DNA of 64,000 nt, from contig NZ_CP108430.1 in NCBI RefSeq assembly GCF_041435335.1, positions 6,795,001 through 6,859,000 of the forward strand. Reading direction: 5' to 3'. Positions 25,161 through 34,682 of the stretch are shown here, piece by piece; position 1 is the first letter of the stretch; each line of letters opens with the position of its first letter. The notes beneath the pieces were generated by a model that was not told the origin of the DNA, made no database searches, and saw nothing but the letters and a program-made list of their open reading frames with translations. The position numbers were made by a program, and so were the translations under genes. The DNA comes from Streptomyces sp. NBC_01283 (GTDB taxonomy: Bacteria > Actinomycetota > Actinomycetes > Streptomycetales > Streptomycetaceae).

Positions 25161-26102
25161 ATGGCCCTTCACCTGCGAAAGTGCCGAATAGCGATAGCCA
25201 CGGCACTGGTCAGCACCCTCCTCAGCCCCCTCCGCGTAACCGCCGCCAGAGCAAGCACGGCCCAACGCGCGGCCTTCTGCACGGCCCGCAGCGACTCGCC
25301 CCTCGCCGCCCAGCTCTCCCGCGACATCCGCGCCGTCCTCACCGCCCGGCGGGGCACCGTCGCCGTGGCCCTCCACGACCCCGCCACGGGCCTCAGCTGC
25401 GCCCTCGGCAGCAGCTACCGCTACGACACCGCCAGCATCGCCAAGGTCATGATCATGGAGGCCACCCTCCGCCGCGCACAGGACTGGGGCCGCGGGCTGA
25501 CCGCCTGGGAGCGCCGCTGGATCCATCCCATGATCACCCGGTCGGACAACACCGCGGCCCGGCGCCTCTGGGACGACCTTGGCCGGCCCTGCATCGCCCG
25601 GTTCCTGAGCCGCGCGGGCGCCGCCGCCACCACACTCAATCCGTACGGTCAGCCGCTCGGCCCGACGTCACGCGCGTACGGCCTGAAGCAGCTGAACGAG
25701 GTGCGGCGCGACCAGCGCTGAGGCGTGCCCGCGGGAATGCCGCGTGGCACCAAGGCGTACATCAAGAACGGCTGGCTGCCCCGCTCCACGCACGGCTGGC
25801 GGGTGCACAGCATCGGCGCGTTCACCAAGGCGGGGGCCAACTCCGGGGCCGGCGCGGCGAGCAGCCGCGACCGCGACCGCACGTACCGCATCGTTGTTCT
25901 TTCGCACGACAACCCCACGATGAAGTACGGAGTCCGTACCATCGAACGCGTTGCCCAAGCCGTGCACCGCGCCCTCAACAAGGGGCGTGCGGCAGGGCAG
26001 GAGCTCACCCCGGAGAACGAGATCAGCGAAGTGCCCGACGGCTCGGCCCCGGCCGACGCCCCGCCCGAGGCCCCACCCGAACAGGACACGGCCAACCGGT
26101 GA
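25161..26102 (+). pseudogene. Class A beta-lactamase-like serine hydrolase interrupted by an in-frame TGA
   Basis: A single 314-codon frame with a signal peptide (MALHLRKCRIAIATALVSTL) and one internal stop, TGA at 25719-25721 (codon 187). Before the stop are the SxxK motif ASIAK (Ser92, Lys95) and SDN (128-130). After it, still in the same frame, come GVPAGMPRGTKAYIKNGW with the KTG-equivalent KNG (202-204) and the remaining strands through TYRIVVLSHDNPTM. The context RDQR-stop-GVPAG suggests a Trp codon TGG became TGA. The first segment alone (186 residues) would lack the third active-site motif. It could be a recent pseudogene, a sequencing error, or a readthrough site. The two parts must not be annotated as separate genes. 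Confidence 0.82.
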
Positions 26103-26239
26103 AAAACGGGCACGAACGGGTGTCTGGGCGCCGGAAGTTGTCGTAGTGTCGCCTGAGTCGGCCCGCTGGGGAGCACAACGGGGAACACAGCAGAGCGGGC
26201 GGCGACACGCACAGTCGTCAAGGGGAGGGGATCACGGTC

Positions 26240-27949
26240 ATGGCGCCGGTATTCGGCAGGCGGTTGCGCAGGGGAGCGGTGACCACCGCGGTGGCCGCGG
26301 CAGCGGTGGCCGCGCTCGCGGCGTCCCAGGCCCCGGGCGTGACGGACGTCCCTCGCGACGAGCGGACGGGGGCGTCCGGCTCCACGCCGCCACCGGAGGA
26401 CTCCGCGACCGGCAACTCCCCCTACTACACCGACCTGCCGCCCCTGAAGACCCCGGTCCCGCCGACCGGAGCGCCCACCGGCGGCGACGAGAAGACCGAC
26501 GCGGGACTCCCGGCCACCGTCCTGGACGCGTACAAGAAGGCCGAGGCGTCCCTGGCCACCTCCAAGCCCGGCTGCAAGCTCCCCTGGGAGCTGCTCGCCG
26601 CGATAGGCCAGGTCGAGTCCGGCCAGGCGCGTGGCGGTCGCGTGGACGCGAACGGCACGACGAACGCCCGGATCCTCGGCCCGGTCCTGAACGGCGACGG
26701 CTTCGCCAAGATCACCGACACCGACGGCGGCGCGTACGACGGCGACAAGACGCACGACCGCGCGGTCGGCCCCATGCAGTTCATTCCCTCGACGTGGGAC
26801 ACCTGGGCGCAGGACGGCAACGCGGACGGCAAGAAGGACCCGAACAACATCTACGATGCCGCGCTCGCCGCGGGCAGTTACCTCTGCGCGAGCGACCGCG
26901 ATCTGTCCGTCGAGGCCGAGCTGCACAAGGCGATCCTCAGCTACAACCACTCGACGGACTACCTGAACACGGTCCTGTCGTGGCTGGAGCACTTCCGCAA
27001 GGGCACCCACGAGATCCCCGACGGCACGGGTGACCTGCCGGGCGACCGCAGCGACGGCAACGGCCCGGGTGCGAGCCCGAGCCCCACGCCCACGCCCCCG
27101 GCGTCCGGTTCGCCCTCGCCGAAGCCGCCCAAGCCCGGCGACCACAAGCCCTCCAAGCCCTCGAAGCCCTCCAAGCCCGGCAACGGCAGTGGCAGTCCGA
27201 CCACGCCTCCGTCGGGCGGCGACGGCGGCACGGAGACTCCCAAGCCCCCCTCGGCCACCGACCGGGTCGCGAGTCTGAAGGACGCCGGCACCGGCAAGCT
27301 CACCGCGACGGCGGGCGACGCCTTCGCCGAACGTGTCGAGGTGCGTGCGCAGTCCACGTCCGGCGCGGGAGTGGCCAAGGCCAAGGTGAGGTTCACGATC
27401 GTCGGCGACACCGACGCGCGTTTCCCGGGCGGCGCCACCAGCGCGACGGTCACCACGAGCGCCTCGGGCAAGGCCACGGCCCCGGCGCTCAAGTCGGGCG
27501 AGAGGACCGGTGACTTCAAGGTCCGGGCGACGGTCGTCGGCCGCTCGCTGCCCGGCCTCGCCTACACGGCGACGGTCACCGCGCGTCAGGCCGACGCCCT
27601 GGCCAGGACCAGCGACAAGGCGCTGACCTGCGCGCCGGGCGGAGAGTTCGCCGACCAGGTCGAGGTCAAGGCGACGTACAAGGGGAAGGCCGCCGACCGC
27701 GTGGCGGCCACCGCCACCATGATCAAGTCGTCGGCGGACGCCACGGCCAACGACAAGGGTCCGTACTTCAAGGGCGCGGACGGCAAGCCGGTCCGCACCC
27801 TCAAGGCCCTGAAGACGGACGCGAACGGCGTGCTCAAGCTCCCCAAGATGTACGCGGACGACGCGGCGGGCACGTATCTGCTGCGTGTCGTCACCGAGGG
27901 CGGCGCGACGCTCACGGTCGAACTGAAGGTGGCGGCGCCCGCGGCCTAG
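26240..27949 (+). CDS. Secreted lytic transglycosylase with Pro/Lys linker and Ig-like C-terminal domains
   Basis: 569 residues from ATG, with AAGGGGAGGGG upstream. The N-terminus has an Arg-rich start and a hydrophobic Ala/Val segment (signal peptide or anchor). Residues about 90-255 are an MltB-like transglycosylase domain: ELLAAIGQVESGQA with catalytic Glu126 and VGPMQFIPSTWDTW. A low-complexity linker (about 265-340) contains KPSKPSKPSKPG repeats suited to crossing peptidoglycan. Two Ig-like (bacterial Ig/invasin type) domains of about 100 residues each follow, each with a KAKVRFTI or DRVAATATM strand pattern. It cleaves peptidoglycan glycan strands, forming 1,6-anhydro ends, outside the cell. 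Confidence 0.9.
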   Translation: MAPVFGRRLRRGAVTTAVAAAAVAALAASQAPGVTDVPRDERTGASGSTPPPEDSATGNSPYYTDLPPLKTPVPPTGAPTGGDEKTDAGLPATVLDAYKKAEASLATSKPGCKLPWELLAAIGQVESGQARGGRVDANGTTNARILGPVLNGDGFAKITDTDGGAYDGDKTHDRAVGPMQFIPSTWDTWAQDGNADGKKDPNNIYDAALAAGSYLCASDRDLSVEAELHKAILSYNHSTDYLNTVLSWLEHFRKGTHEIPDGTGDLPGDRSDGNGPGASPSPTPTPPASGSPSPKPPKPGDHKPSKPSKPSKPGNGSGSPTTPPSGGDGGTETPKPPSATDRVASLKDAGTGKLTATAGDAFAERVEVRAQSTSGAGVAKAKVRFTIVGDTDARFPGGATSATVTTSASGKATAPALKSGERTGDFKVRATVVGRSLPGLAYTATVTARQADALARTSDKALTCAPGGEFADQVEVKATYKGKAADRVAATATMIKSSADATANDKGPYFKGADGKPVRTLKALKTDANGVLKLPKMYADDAAGTYLLRVVTEGGATLTVELKVAAPAA

Positions 27950-27986
27950 CCCCGCGCGGGCTCCGCACAGCAGGCATCACACGCAC

Positions 27987-28037
27987 CACATACGAACGCC
28001 CCCTGCGCCCGCCCGGCGCAGGGGGCGTTCGTATGTG
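27987..28037. terminator. Terminator after the lytic transglycosylase gene
   Basis: A 23-bp perfect stem starting CACATACGAACGCCCCCTGC with loop CGCCC, 37 bases after the stop codon. Very stable; no U tract. Confidence 0.85.
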
Positions 28038-28122
28038 TGCAACGTGTTCTCATCTGGCCGCCGCGTTGCTACGGTGCCCCAGCCCTGACGCCCTGTCAGT
28101 TCTCCGCCTCGGGAGGATCCGC

Positions 28123-28257
28123 ATGCGTGCTCTCATCGCCGCCGCGACCGGTCTTGCCGTCGCCCTCGCCCTGGTCATGACGATCACGGCGATCGGCGCC
28201 CCGCCCGGTGAGACCTCGCCCGAGCCGCTGCTCACCACCGTCCCCAAGCACCCCTGA
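28123..28257 (+). CDS. SPW_0924-family small membrane/secreted protein, 44 aa
   Basis: A 44-residue protein, MRALIAAATGLAVALALVMT followed by ITAIGAPPGE and a short Pro-rich tail ending TTVPKHP. It has a good GGGAGG site 8 bases before ATG. I recognise it as the Streptomyces SPW_0924 family: one N-terminal membrane segment and a conserved PPGETSP(E/K)PLLTTVP tail. Function unknown. It lies 37 bases before the DUF3068 gene on the same strand, so they are likely co-transcribed. Confidence 0.8.
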   Translation: MRALIAAATGLAVALALVMTITAIGAPPGETSPEPLLTTVPKHP

Positions 28258-28294
28258 CCGTCAACCGCCCGTCTCCGTAGGGAGGGCCGCCGCG

Positions 28295-29287
28295 ATGCGC
28301 CGCAAGGCAAGCCTGATCCTGCTCGCCTTCGCCGTGTTCTTCACGGCGATGTCCCCGCTCATGCGCTGGTACGCCTTCCCGCGCCTCGCCAAGATCCCGC
28401 CGAGCCAGTACCAGGAGGCGGTGCTGGAGGCGAAGAACCCGACGCTCATCGACTACGGCACGATGCGGGCCAAGAAGATCGACAAGGTCACCATCGTGCA
28501 GACCCTCAAGGGCAACGTGGAGGCCTCCGAGAAGATCGAGAAGAGCGCCGACCGCGACGTCGTCGTCTGGGACGCCCTCTCCTACGTCCAGGACGGCGAC
28601 GGCAAGATGGTCTCCAAGGTCCCCGAGCGCTACATCTTCGACGCGCACAGCCAGGAACCGGTGCACGCCACGGGCGAGATGGTCGACGGCGACCCGGTCA
28701 AGCGCGAGGGCATCGAGTTCAAGTGGCCCTTCCTGACCGAGAAGCGTGATTACGAGTACTTCGACGCGCAGGCCCGCGTCACCAAGCCCATCCACTACAA
28801 GGGCACGCAGACGTTCCGCGGCGTGAAGGTCTACTACTTCGAGCAGACCATCCCCTGGACCAAGGTGCCCTTCCCCAAGACCATGCCGGTCAAGGGCATC
28901 ACCCCGGAGTCGCTCGCCAAGACGGGCACCACCCGCTGGTACACCACCGTCCGAAAGTTCTGGGTCGATCCGACCACCGGGGCGCCCGTCTACGGCGAGG
29001 AGATCCAGAAGAACGAGCTGCGCGGCGGCACGCTCCTCGGTGACCGCGACAAGGTCACCGTCTTCGCCGGCCACGTGAAGATGCGCGAGGACTACATCGA
29101 GGACACGGTCGCCCTGGTGAAGTCCCAGCGTGTCCTGGTCCTCCTCATGACGGCCTACCTCCCCTGGGGCTTCCTCGGCCTCGGCCTGCTCCTGCTCGCC
29201 CTCTCCCTCTGGCTGGAGGCCCGCAGCCGCAGGCCCGGCGACCCGGAGGCCACGGCGGCGCCCGAGCCGGAACCGGTCAACGCCTGA
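28295..29287 (+). CDS. DUF3068-family membrane protein
   Basis: 330 residues from ATG at MRRKASLILL (GGGAGGG upstream). One membrane helix at the N-terminus, a large extracellular domain (PPSQYQEAVLEAKNPTLIDY; VVVWDALSYVQDGDG; RWYTTVRKFWVDPTTGAPVY), and a C-terminal helix (VLVLLMTAYLPWGFLGLGLL) followed by a short basic/acidic tail, the DUF3068 topology of actinobacteria. Role unknown; the family is associated with the cell envelope. Its 3' end overlaps the convergent hrpB stop by 11 bases. Confidence 0.87.
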   Translation: MRRKASLILLAFAVFFTAMSPLMRWYAFPRLAKIPPSQYQEAVLEAKNPTLIDYGTMRAKKIDKVTIVQTLKGNVEASEKIEKSADRDVVVWDALSYVQDGDGKMVSKVPERYIFDAHSQEPVHATGEMVDGDPVKREGIEFKWPFLTEKRDYEYFDAQARVTKPIHYKGTQTFRGVKVYYFEQTIPWTKVPFPKTMPVKGITPESLAKTGTTRWYTTVRKFWVDPTTGAPVYGEEIQKNELRGGTLLGDRDKVTVFAGHVKMREDYIEDTVALVKSQRVLVLLMTAYLPWGFLGLGLLLLALSLWLEARSRRPGDPEATAAPEPEPVNA

Positions 29288-31802
29288 GCCGCGCGTTGGT
29301 GAACCGCGTCGCCTGGGCGGCCGCCGGATCCTCCGGCCACGGATGCTTCGGATACCGCCCGCGCAGCTCGGCCCGCACGGCCCGGTAGCCGTCCCGCCAG
29401 AAGGAGGCGAGATCGGCGGTGACCGCGGCGGGGCGGCCTGCGGGGGAGAGCAGGTGTACGAGGACGGGTACGGCGCCGTCCGCGACGCGCGGGGTCTCGG
29501 CCAGCCCGAACATCTCCTGCAACTTCACCGCGAGGACGGGCTGTTCGGGGTCGGCGTAGTCGACCCGGATCCTGGACCCGCTGGGCACCGCCACCCGCTC
29601 CGGGGCGAGCGCGTCGAGCCGGGTGGCCTCGCCGGTCGCCCACGGCAGGAGCCGGTTGAGCCCCTGCCCCGCGTCGATGCGCCGCAGGTCCGCCCGGCGC
29701 CGCGCCTTCGACAGCTCGGGCTCAAGCCACTCGTCCACGCGCGCGTGCAGGGCGCTTTCAGACACGTCGGGCCAGGGCGCCCCCAGATGCCGGTGCAGGA
29801 ACGCGAGCCGTTCCCGCAGCTCCCGAGCGCCCTGGGACCAGTTGAGGAGCGAGGTCCCCTCTTCCCTGAGCCCCGCGAGCAGCCCTTCCCGTACGAGTCC
29901 CGGGGCCGGCTTCTTGAGGGGCCGCACCGTCAGCTCCACGGCTCCGAGGCGCTGGACGTGCCGCGCGACGATATCCCCGTCGGCCCAGGCGACCTCGTCC
30001 CCCTCGCCGTACAGGGACGCCGCCGCGCTCCGGGCGACGTCCTCGTCGATGTGCCCGCCGAGCAGCACGCGCGCGTGCCCCGCGCCCACCGGCCGGTCGG
30101 CCGCGGCCACGGCGATCCACTCGGCGCCGGTCAGCGCGGACCCCGGCCGCACCTCGGCACGGGTCCCGTTGACCATGAGGTACGTCCCGTCCCCACGCGC
30201 CTGGGCGACGCGCTCGGGGAAGGCGAGCGCGGCGACGATTCCGGCGGCGCGGTCGTCCCCGGGTCCTGCCTCGCGCGCGTCTCCGGTGCCGGTACCCGCT
30301 GCTGAAGTCAGGCGCCGTACCTCCGTGCGCCACCGCGCCGCGTACCCGTCCTTGCCCCGCCGGGCGGCGCGCCAGGCCGCCGCGAGGTCGTCCCCGTACT
30401 CACGCGGCGGCTCCTCGCTGAGGAGGGCCACCACCTCGGCCGCGCGGCGCGCCCCCACGAGGGGGACCGCGTCGAGCAGGGCCCGCGCCAGCCGCGGGTG
30501 CAGCCCGGCCCGCGCCATCCGCACGCCCCGGTCCGTGACCCGCCCCGACTCCGGGGACACCGCACCGACCGCCGTCAGAACGGCACGCGCGGCTGCCATC
30601 GCCCCACCCGGAGGCGGGTCGAGCAACGCGAGCCCGGAGGCGTCAGGATCCCCCCAGCAGGCCGCCTGCAGCGCGAACGCGGCAAGGTCGGCCAGCTTGA
30701 TCTCCGGCGCCGGAAAGCGCGGCAGACGGGCGTCCTCGGCCTCCGCCCAGCACCGGTACACGGTCCCCGGCGCCTCACGCCCCGCACGACCGGCCCGCTG
30801 CCGGCCCGACGCCTGCGAAGCCCGTACCGTCGCCAGCGCGCTCAGCCCGCGCGCGTGGTCGACGCGGGGCTCACGCGCGAGCCCCGAGTCGACGACCACC
30901 CGCACCCCGGGAACCGTCAGCGACGACTCGGCCACCGAGGTCGCGAGGACCACCCGCCGGGTGCCGTCCGCCGAACCCGCCAGGACCGCGTCCTGCACCG
31001 CGGCGGGCGCACGCCCGTGCACCTGCAGCACCTCCGCGGAGGCGCCCCCCAGCTGACCCGCCACCCGCGCGATCTCCCCCACCCCGGGCAGGAAGCACAG
31101 CACGTCCCCGTCCCGCTCGGCGAGCGCCCGCCGCACCACCGACGCCACATGCGTGAGCTGCGCCGGATCCACCCGCATCCCGTGCGGCGGCCGCACCGGA
31201 CGTGCGGGCGGCGCCCAGACGACCTCGACCGGATGCGAGGTGCCCCGCGCCTCCACCACGGGCGCGTCCCCGAGGATCCGCGCCCATCCCTCCGCGTCGG
31301 TCGTCGCGGACGCGGCCACCAGCCGCAGCTCGGGCCGCAGCGCCGCCCGCACGTCGACCAGGAACGCCGCCACGGTGTCCGCGTCCAGATGCCGCTCGTG
31401 ACACTCGTCGATGATCACCACGTCGATACCGGTCAGCTCCTGGTCCCGCTGCAGCCGCTGCAACAGGACACCCGTGGTGACGACCTCCACGCGCGCGCGT
31501 GGACCGACCACACGCTCACCGCGCACGGTGTAACCGACGCTCTCCCCGACCTTCTCGCCGAGCAGCCACGCCATCCGCCGCGCGGCGGCCCGAGCGGCGA
31601 TGCGCCGCGGCTCGGCGACCACCACACGCCGTACGGGCGCGTCCCCCAGAAGCCCCGCCAGGGCCAGCGGCACCAGCGTCGTCTTGCCCGTACCGGGAGG
31701 CGCGCACAGCACGGCGCTCCCCGGCCCCTCCAGAGCGGACCGCAGCGCGGGCAGCGCACTGCGGACGGGCAGTTCCAGGGCTTCGTTACGGAGACGGATC
31801 AC
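29277..31802 (-). CDS. hrpB: ATP-dependent helicase HrpB
   Basis: 841 residues from a GTG. DEAH-box SF2 helicase: Walker A APPGTGKTT (34-42), EPRRIAARAAARRMA, motif II DECHERHLDAD (DECH 132-135), motif III SATTDAEGW, motif VI region ASQASGRQRAGRAGR. The C-terminal HrpB domain (about 540-841) includes LNWSQGARELRERLAFL and the closing SFWRDGYRAVRAELRGRYPKHPWPEDP in parts. The cellular role of HrpB is unclear, with RNA helicase activity likely. It begins four bases after the stop of the methyltransferase gene, so the two form an operon. Confidence 0.95.
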   Translation of the reverse strand: MIRLRNEALELPVRSALPALRSALEGPGSAVLCAPPGTGKTTLVPLALAGLLGDAPVRRVVVAEPRRIAARAAARRMAWLLGEKVGESVGYTVRGERVVGPRARVEVVTTGVLLQRLQRDQELTGIDVVIIDECHERHLDADTVAAFLVDVRAALRPELRLVAASATTDAEGWARILGDAPVVEARGTSHPVEVVWAPPARPVRPPHGMRVDPAQLTHVASVVRRALAERDGDVLCFLPGVGEIARVAGQLGGASAEVLQVHGRAPAAVQDAVLAGSADGTRRVVLATSVAESSLTVPGVRVVVDSGLAREPRVDHARGLSALATVRASQASGRQRAGRAGREAPGTVYRCWAEAEDARLPRFPAPEIKLADLAAFALQAACWGDPDASGLALLDPPPGGAMAAARAVLTAVGAVSPESGRVTDRGVRMARAGLHPRLARALLDAVPLVGARRAAEVVALLSEEPPREYGDDLAAAWRAARRGKDGYAARWRTEVRRLTSAAGTGTGDAREAGPGDDRAAGIVAALAFPERVAQARGDGTYLMVNGTRAEVRPGSALTGAEWIAVAAADRPVGAGHARVLLGGHIDEDVARSAAASLYGEGDEVAWADGDIVARHVQRLGAVELTVRPLKKPAPGLVREGLLAGLREEGTSLLNWSQGARELRERLAFLHRHLGAPWPDVSESALHARVDEWLEPELSKARRRADLRRIDAGQGLNRLLPWATGEATRLDALAPERVAVPSGSRIRVDYADPEQPVLAVKLQEMFGLAETPRVADGAVPVLVHLLSPAGRPAAVTADLASFWRDGYRAVRAELRGRYPKHPWPEDPAAAQATRFTNARLRR

Positions 31803-31806
31803 GCAC

Positions 31807-32637
31807 TCAGTCTCGTACGCAGACGAAGATCGCCGACCCCGGGATCAGATTCCCGCGCAACGGGGACCAGCCGCCCCACTCCTGGGTGTTCCACGCGGGC
31901 CACTCCGGCTCCACCACGTCGGTGAGCCGGAAACCGGCGGCCACGATGTCCCGCACCCGGTCGCCGAGCGTGCGGTGGTGCTCCACGTAGACGGCGTTTC
32001 CGTCCTCGTCCTGCTCCACATAAGGAGTGCGGTCGAAGTACGAGGCCGCGACCGAGAGACCCTCGGGGCCCGGCTCGTCCGGGAACGCCCAGCGGATCGG
32101 GTGCGTCGCCGAGAACACGAACCGGCCGCCGGGCCGCAGCACACGGTGCACGTCCTTGAGGACGCGCACCGGATCGGCGACGAACGGCATCGCCCCGTAC
32201 GCGGAGCACGCGAGGTCGAAGCTCCCGTCGGCGAACGGCAGCGCCCCCGCGTCCGCCTCCACCAGCGGCACCCCGCCACCGATCCGCAGCGCGTGCTGCA
32301 GCTGCCGGTGGGAGAGATCGAGGGCCACCGGACGCGCGCCCTGCGCGGCGAGCCAGCGCGAGCACTGTGCCGCACCCGCGCCGATCTCCAGGATGTCCTT
32401 GCCCTTCAGCTCCTCGGGCGGACCGAGGAGCTCGGCCTCCACCTCGTCGAGCCCTTCCGGACCCCACACGAAACGGTCGTCACCCAGGAAGGTGCCGTGC
32501 TCGATCTGGTAGTCGTCCGCGTTCCTGTCCCACCAGCCGCGATTGGCGCGGCTGCTCTCCGTGACATTCGCGTCACGGCGGGTGGCTTCCGGTTCGGGCG
32601 TCTCGGGCAGCTCGGACTCTTGGATGATCGGCTCCAT
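31807..32637 (-). CDS. Class I SAM-dependent methyltransferase
   Basis: 276 residues. Motif I is ILEIGAGAAQCSRWLA (about 90-105), motif II VALDLSHRQLQHAL, and a later DLACSAYGAMPFVADPVRVL with Ala in place of the usual Asp. A methyltransf_11-like fold is clear. The N-terminal 60 residues are acidic and contain NRGWWDRNADDYQIEHG, typical of actinobacterial members. Substrate unknown. First gene of a two-gene operon with hrpB and divergent from rpsA. Confidence 0.87.
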   Translation of the reverse strand: MEPIIQESELPETPEPEATRRDANVTESSRANRGWWDRNADDYQIEHGTFLGDDRFVWGPEGLDEVEAELLGPPEELKGKDILEIGAGAAQCSRWLAAQGARPVALDLSHRQLQHALRIGGGVPLVEADAGALPFADGSFDLACSAYGAMPFVADPVRVLKDVHRVLRPGGRFVFSATHPIRWAFPDEPGPEGLSVAASYFDRTPYVEQDEDGNAVYVEHHRTLGDRVRDIVAAGFRLTDVVEPEWPAWNTQEWGGWSPLRGNLIPGSAIFVCVRD

Positions 32638-33035
32638 CGTCGTACTCTTCCGTCTGGCTTGGCGCGGCTCGTCGCAGCGGGATGGCGGCGGGTGGTCCGC
32701 AAGCGGTCGCGACAGGGCGCTGTGCGGCCCATGTGGCCTTACGCGACAGCATTTGTGCCGGGTATGCGGCGTTCCGCCCCGGGTGTGCGCCTTCGCGCAT
32801 TGACCCTGTCCGGCTGCCCCCGTATGCTACAAGTTGCGCTGCGAGCCTGCCGTCCTCAGACATAGCAGGGTGCGCTCGCATCTGTTGTATGTCCCCTCGG
32901 TTGTCGAGGCGCCTTCCGTTTCTTCGGAAACTCAGGAATCGGCGCTTCCAAGGCTGTCCGGCTTCTTCAGAGCGAAACCGGTTCCGGCGCTAGCAGTACC
33001 TACGACTCACTGTCCGTACCGGAGCCCTTTCCCAC
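32638..33035 (+). promoter_or_regulatory. rpsA control region with promoter and leader
   Basis: This 398-base gap has a good vegetative promoter on the plus strand: TTGACC at 32800-32805 and TATGCT at 32823-32828 with a 17-base spacer. Transcription would start near 32835, giving a leader of about 200 bases before the rpsA ATG, enough for autoregulation by S1. No ribosome-binding AGGAGG precedes the ATG; GGAGCCC lies 12 bases upstream. The region also carries the promoter of the divergent methyltransferase gene, which I could not place. Confidence 0.65.
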
Positions 33036-34559
33036 ATGACGAGCAGCACCGAGACCACCTCTACCACGCCGCAGGTAGCGGTCAACGACATCGGTAACGA
33101 GGAAGCTTTCCTCGCCGCGATCGACGAGACGATCAAGTACTTCAACGACGGCGACATCGTCGACGGCGTCATCGTGAAGGTCGACCGGGACGAGGTCCTG
33201 CTCGACATCGGTTACAAGACCGAAGGCGTCATCCCGAGCCGCGAGCTCTCCATCAAGCACGACGTCGACCCGAACGAGGTCGTCGCGGTTGGTGACGAGA
33301 TCGAGGCCCTGGTTCTCCAGAAGGAGGACAAGGAAGGCCGTCTGATCCTGTCCAAGAAGCGCGCTCAGTACGAGCGTGCCTGGGGCACGATCGAGAAGAT
33401 CAAGGAAGAAGACGGCATCGTCACCGGTACCGTCATCGAGGTCGTCAAGGGTGGTCTCATCCTCGACATCGGCCTCCGAGGCTTCCTGCCGGCTTCCCTC
33501 GTCGAGATGCGCCGCGTCCGCGACCTCCAGCCCTACGTGGGCAAGGAGCTCGAGGCCAAGATCATCGAGCTGGACAAGAACCGCAACAACGTGGTCCTGT
33601 CCCGCCGTGCCTGGCTCGAGCAGACCCAGAGCGAGGTCCGTCAGACCTTCCTCACGACCCTGCAGAAGGGCCAGGTCCGCTCCGGCGTCGTTTCCTCGAT
33701 CGTCAACTTCGGTGCGTTCGTGGACCTGGGCGGCGTCGACGGTCTCGTGCACGTCTCCGAGCTTTCCTGGAAGCACATCGACCACCCCTCCGAGGTTGTC
33801 GAGGTCGGCCAGGAAGTCACCGTCGAGGTTCTCGACGTGGACATGGACCGCGAGCGCGTGTCCCTGTCGCTCAAGGCGACGCAGGAAGACCCGTGGCAGC
33901 AGTTCGCCCGCACGCACCAGATCGGGCAGGTTGTTCCCGGTAAGGTCACCAAGCTCGTTCCGTTCGGTGCGTTCGTGCGCGTCGACGAGGGCATCGAGGG
34001 CCTGGTCCACATCTCCGAGCTGGCCGAGCGCCACGTGGAGATCCCGGAGCAGGTCGTCCAGGTCAACGACGAGATCTTCGTCAAGGTCATCGACATCGAC
34101 CTCGAGCGTCGCCGGATCTCGCTGAGCCTCAAGCAGGCCAACGAGTCCTTCGGTGCCGACCCGTCGGCCGTCGAGTTCGACCCGACCCTGTACGGCATGG
34201 CCGCGTCGTACGACGACCAGGGCAACTACATCTACCCCGAGGGCTTCGACCCCGAGACGAACGACTGGCTCGAGGGCTTCGAGACCCAGCGTGAGGCTTG
34301 GGAGGGTCAGTACGCCGAGGCGCAGACGCGCTTCGAGCAGCACCAGGCCCAGGTCATCAAGTCCCGCGAGGCGGACGCCCAGGCCGAGGCCGAGGGTGCT
34401 GCGGCTCCCGCGTCCTCGTCCGGCACCCCGGCTGCCGGTGGCAGCGGCGGTGGCGGCGGCGGTTCGTACTCCTCGGAGTCGGACGACAACTCCGGCGCCC
34501 TGGCGTCGGACGAGGCGCTTGCCGCTCTGCGCGAGAAGCTCGCCGGTGGCCAGAGCTGA
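33036..34559 (+). CDS. rpsA: 30S ribosomal protein S1
   Basis: 507 residues with four S1 OB-fold repeats at about 38-107, 125-190, 210-280 and 295-365 (GDIVDGVIVKVDRDEVLLDI; GIVTGTVIEVVKGGLILDIG; GQVRSGVVSSIVNFGAFVDL; GQVVPGKVTKLVPFGAFVRV), the actinobacterial form rather than the six-repeat E. coli protein. The C-terminal 140 residues are acidic and Gln/Ala-rich, ending with a Gly/Ser run. It binds mRNA leaders for translation initiation. Codon use is strongly biased, as expected for high expression. A terminator follows. Confidence 0.97.
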   Translation: MTSSTETTSTTPQVAVNDIGNEEAFLAAIDETIKYFNDGDIVDGVIVKVDRDEVLLDIGYKTEGVIPSRELSIKHDVDPNEVVAVGDEIEALVLQKEDKEGRLILSKKRAQYERAWGTIEKIKEEDGIVTGTVIEVVKGGLILDIGLRGFLPASLVEMRRVRDLQPYVGKELEAKIIELDKNRNNVVLSRRAWLEQTQSEVRQTFLTTLQKGQVRSGVVSSIVNFGAFVDLGGVDGLVHVSELSWKHIDHPSEVVEVGQEVTVEVLDVDMDRERVSLSLKATQEDPWQQFARTHQIGQVVPGKVTKLVPFGAFVRVDEGIEGLVHISELAERHVEIPEQVVQVNDEIFVKVIDIDLERRRISLSLKQANESFGADPSAVEFDPTLYGMAASYDDQGNYIYPEGFDPETNDWLEGFETQREAWEGQYAEAQTRFEQHQAQVIKSREADAQAEAEGAAAPASSSGTPAAGGSGGGGGGSYSSESDDNSGALASDEALAALREKLAGGQS

Positions 34560-34587
34560 GGCTCTCCACTAAGCGGTAGCAGCTGAA

Positions 34588-34629
34588 CACTGCGGGCCCG
34601 CATCCCTTCGGGGGTGCGGGCCCGCAGTG
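34588..34629 (+). terminator. rpsA terminator
   Basis: A 19-bp stem (one G-U pair) from CACTGCGGGCCCGCATCCC with a UUCG tetraloop, 28 bases after the rpsA stop, followed by GCGTTT. It also lies 54 bases from the stop of the convergent beta-helix gene and may serve both. Confidence 0.87.
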
Positions 34630-34682
34630 CGTTTCCGTGCGTTCCTCCGTGCGCTTCTTCGTGCGCTACTCCGGGGCGCCGT

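Noticed and set aside
25719..25721. Selenocysteine codon in the serine hydrolase
   Set aside because: The expected residue is Trp, not Cys or Sec; no SECIS-like hairpin follows, and the catalytic residue is Ser92. Nonsense mutation is simpler.
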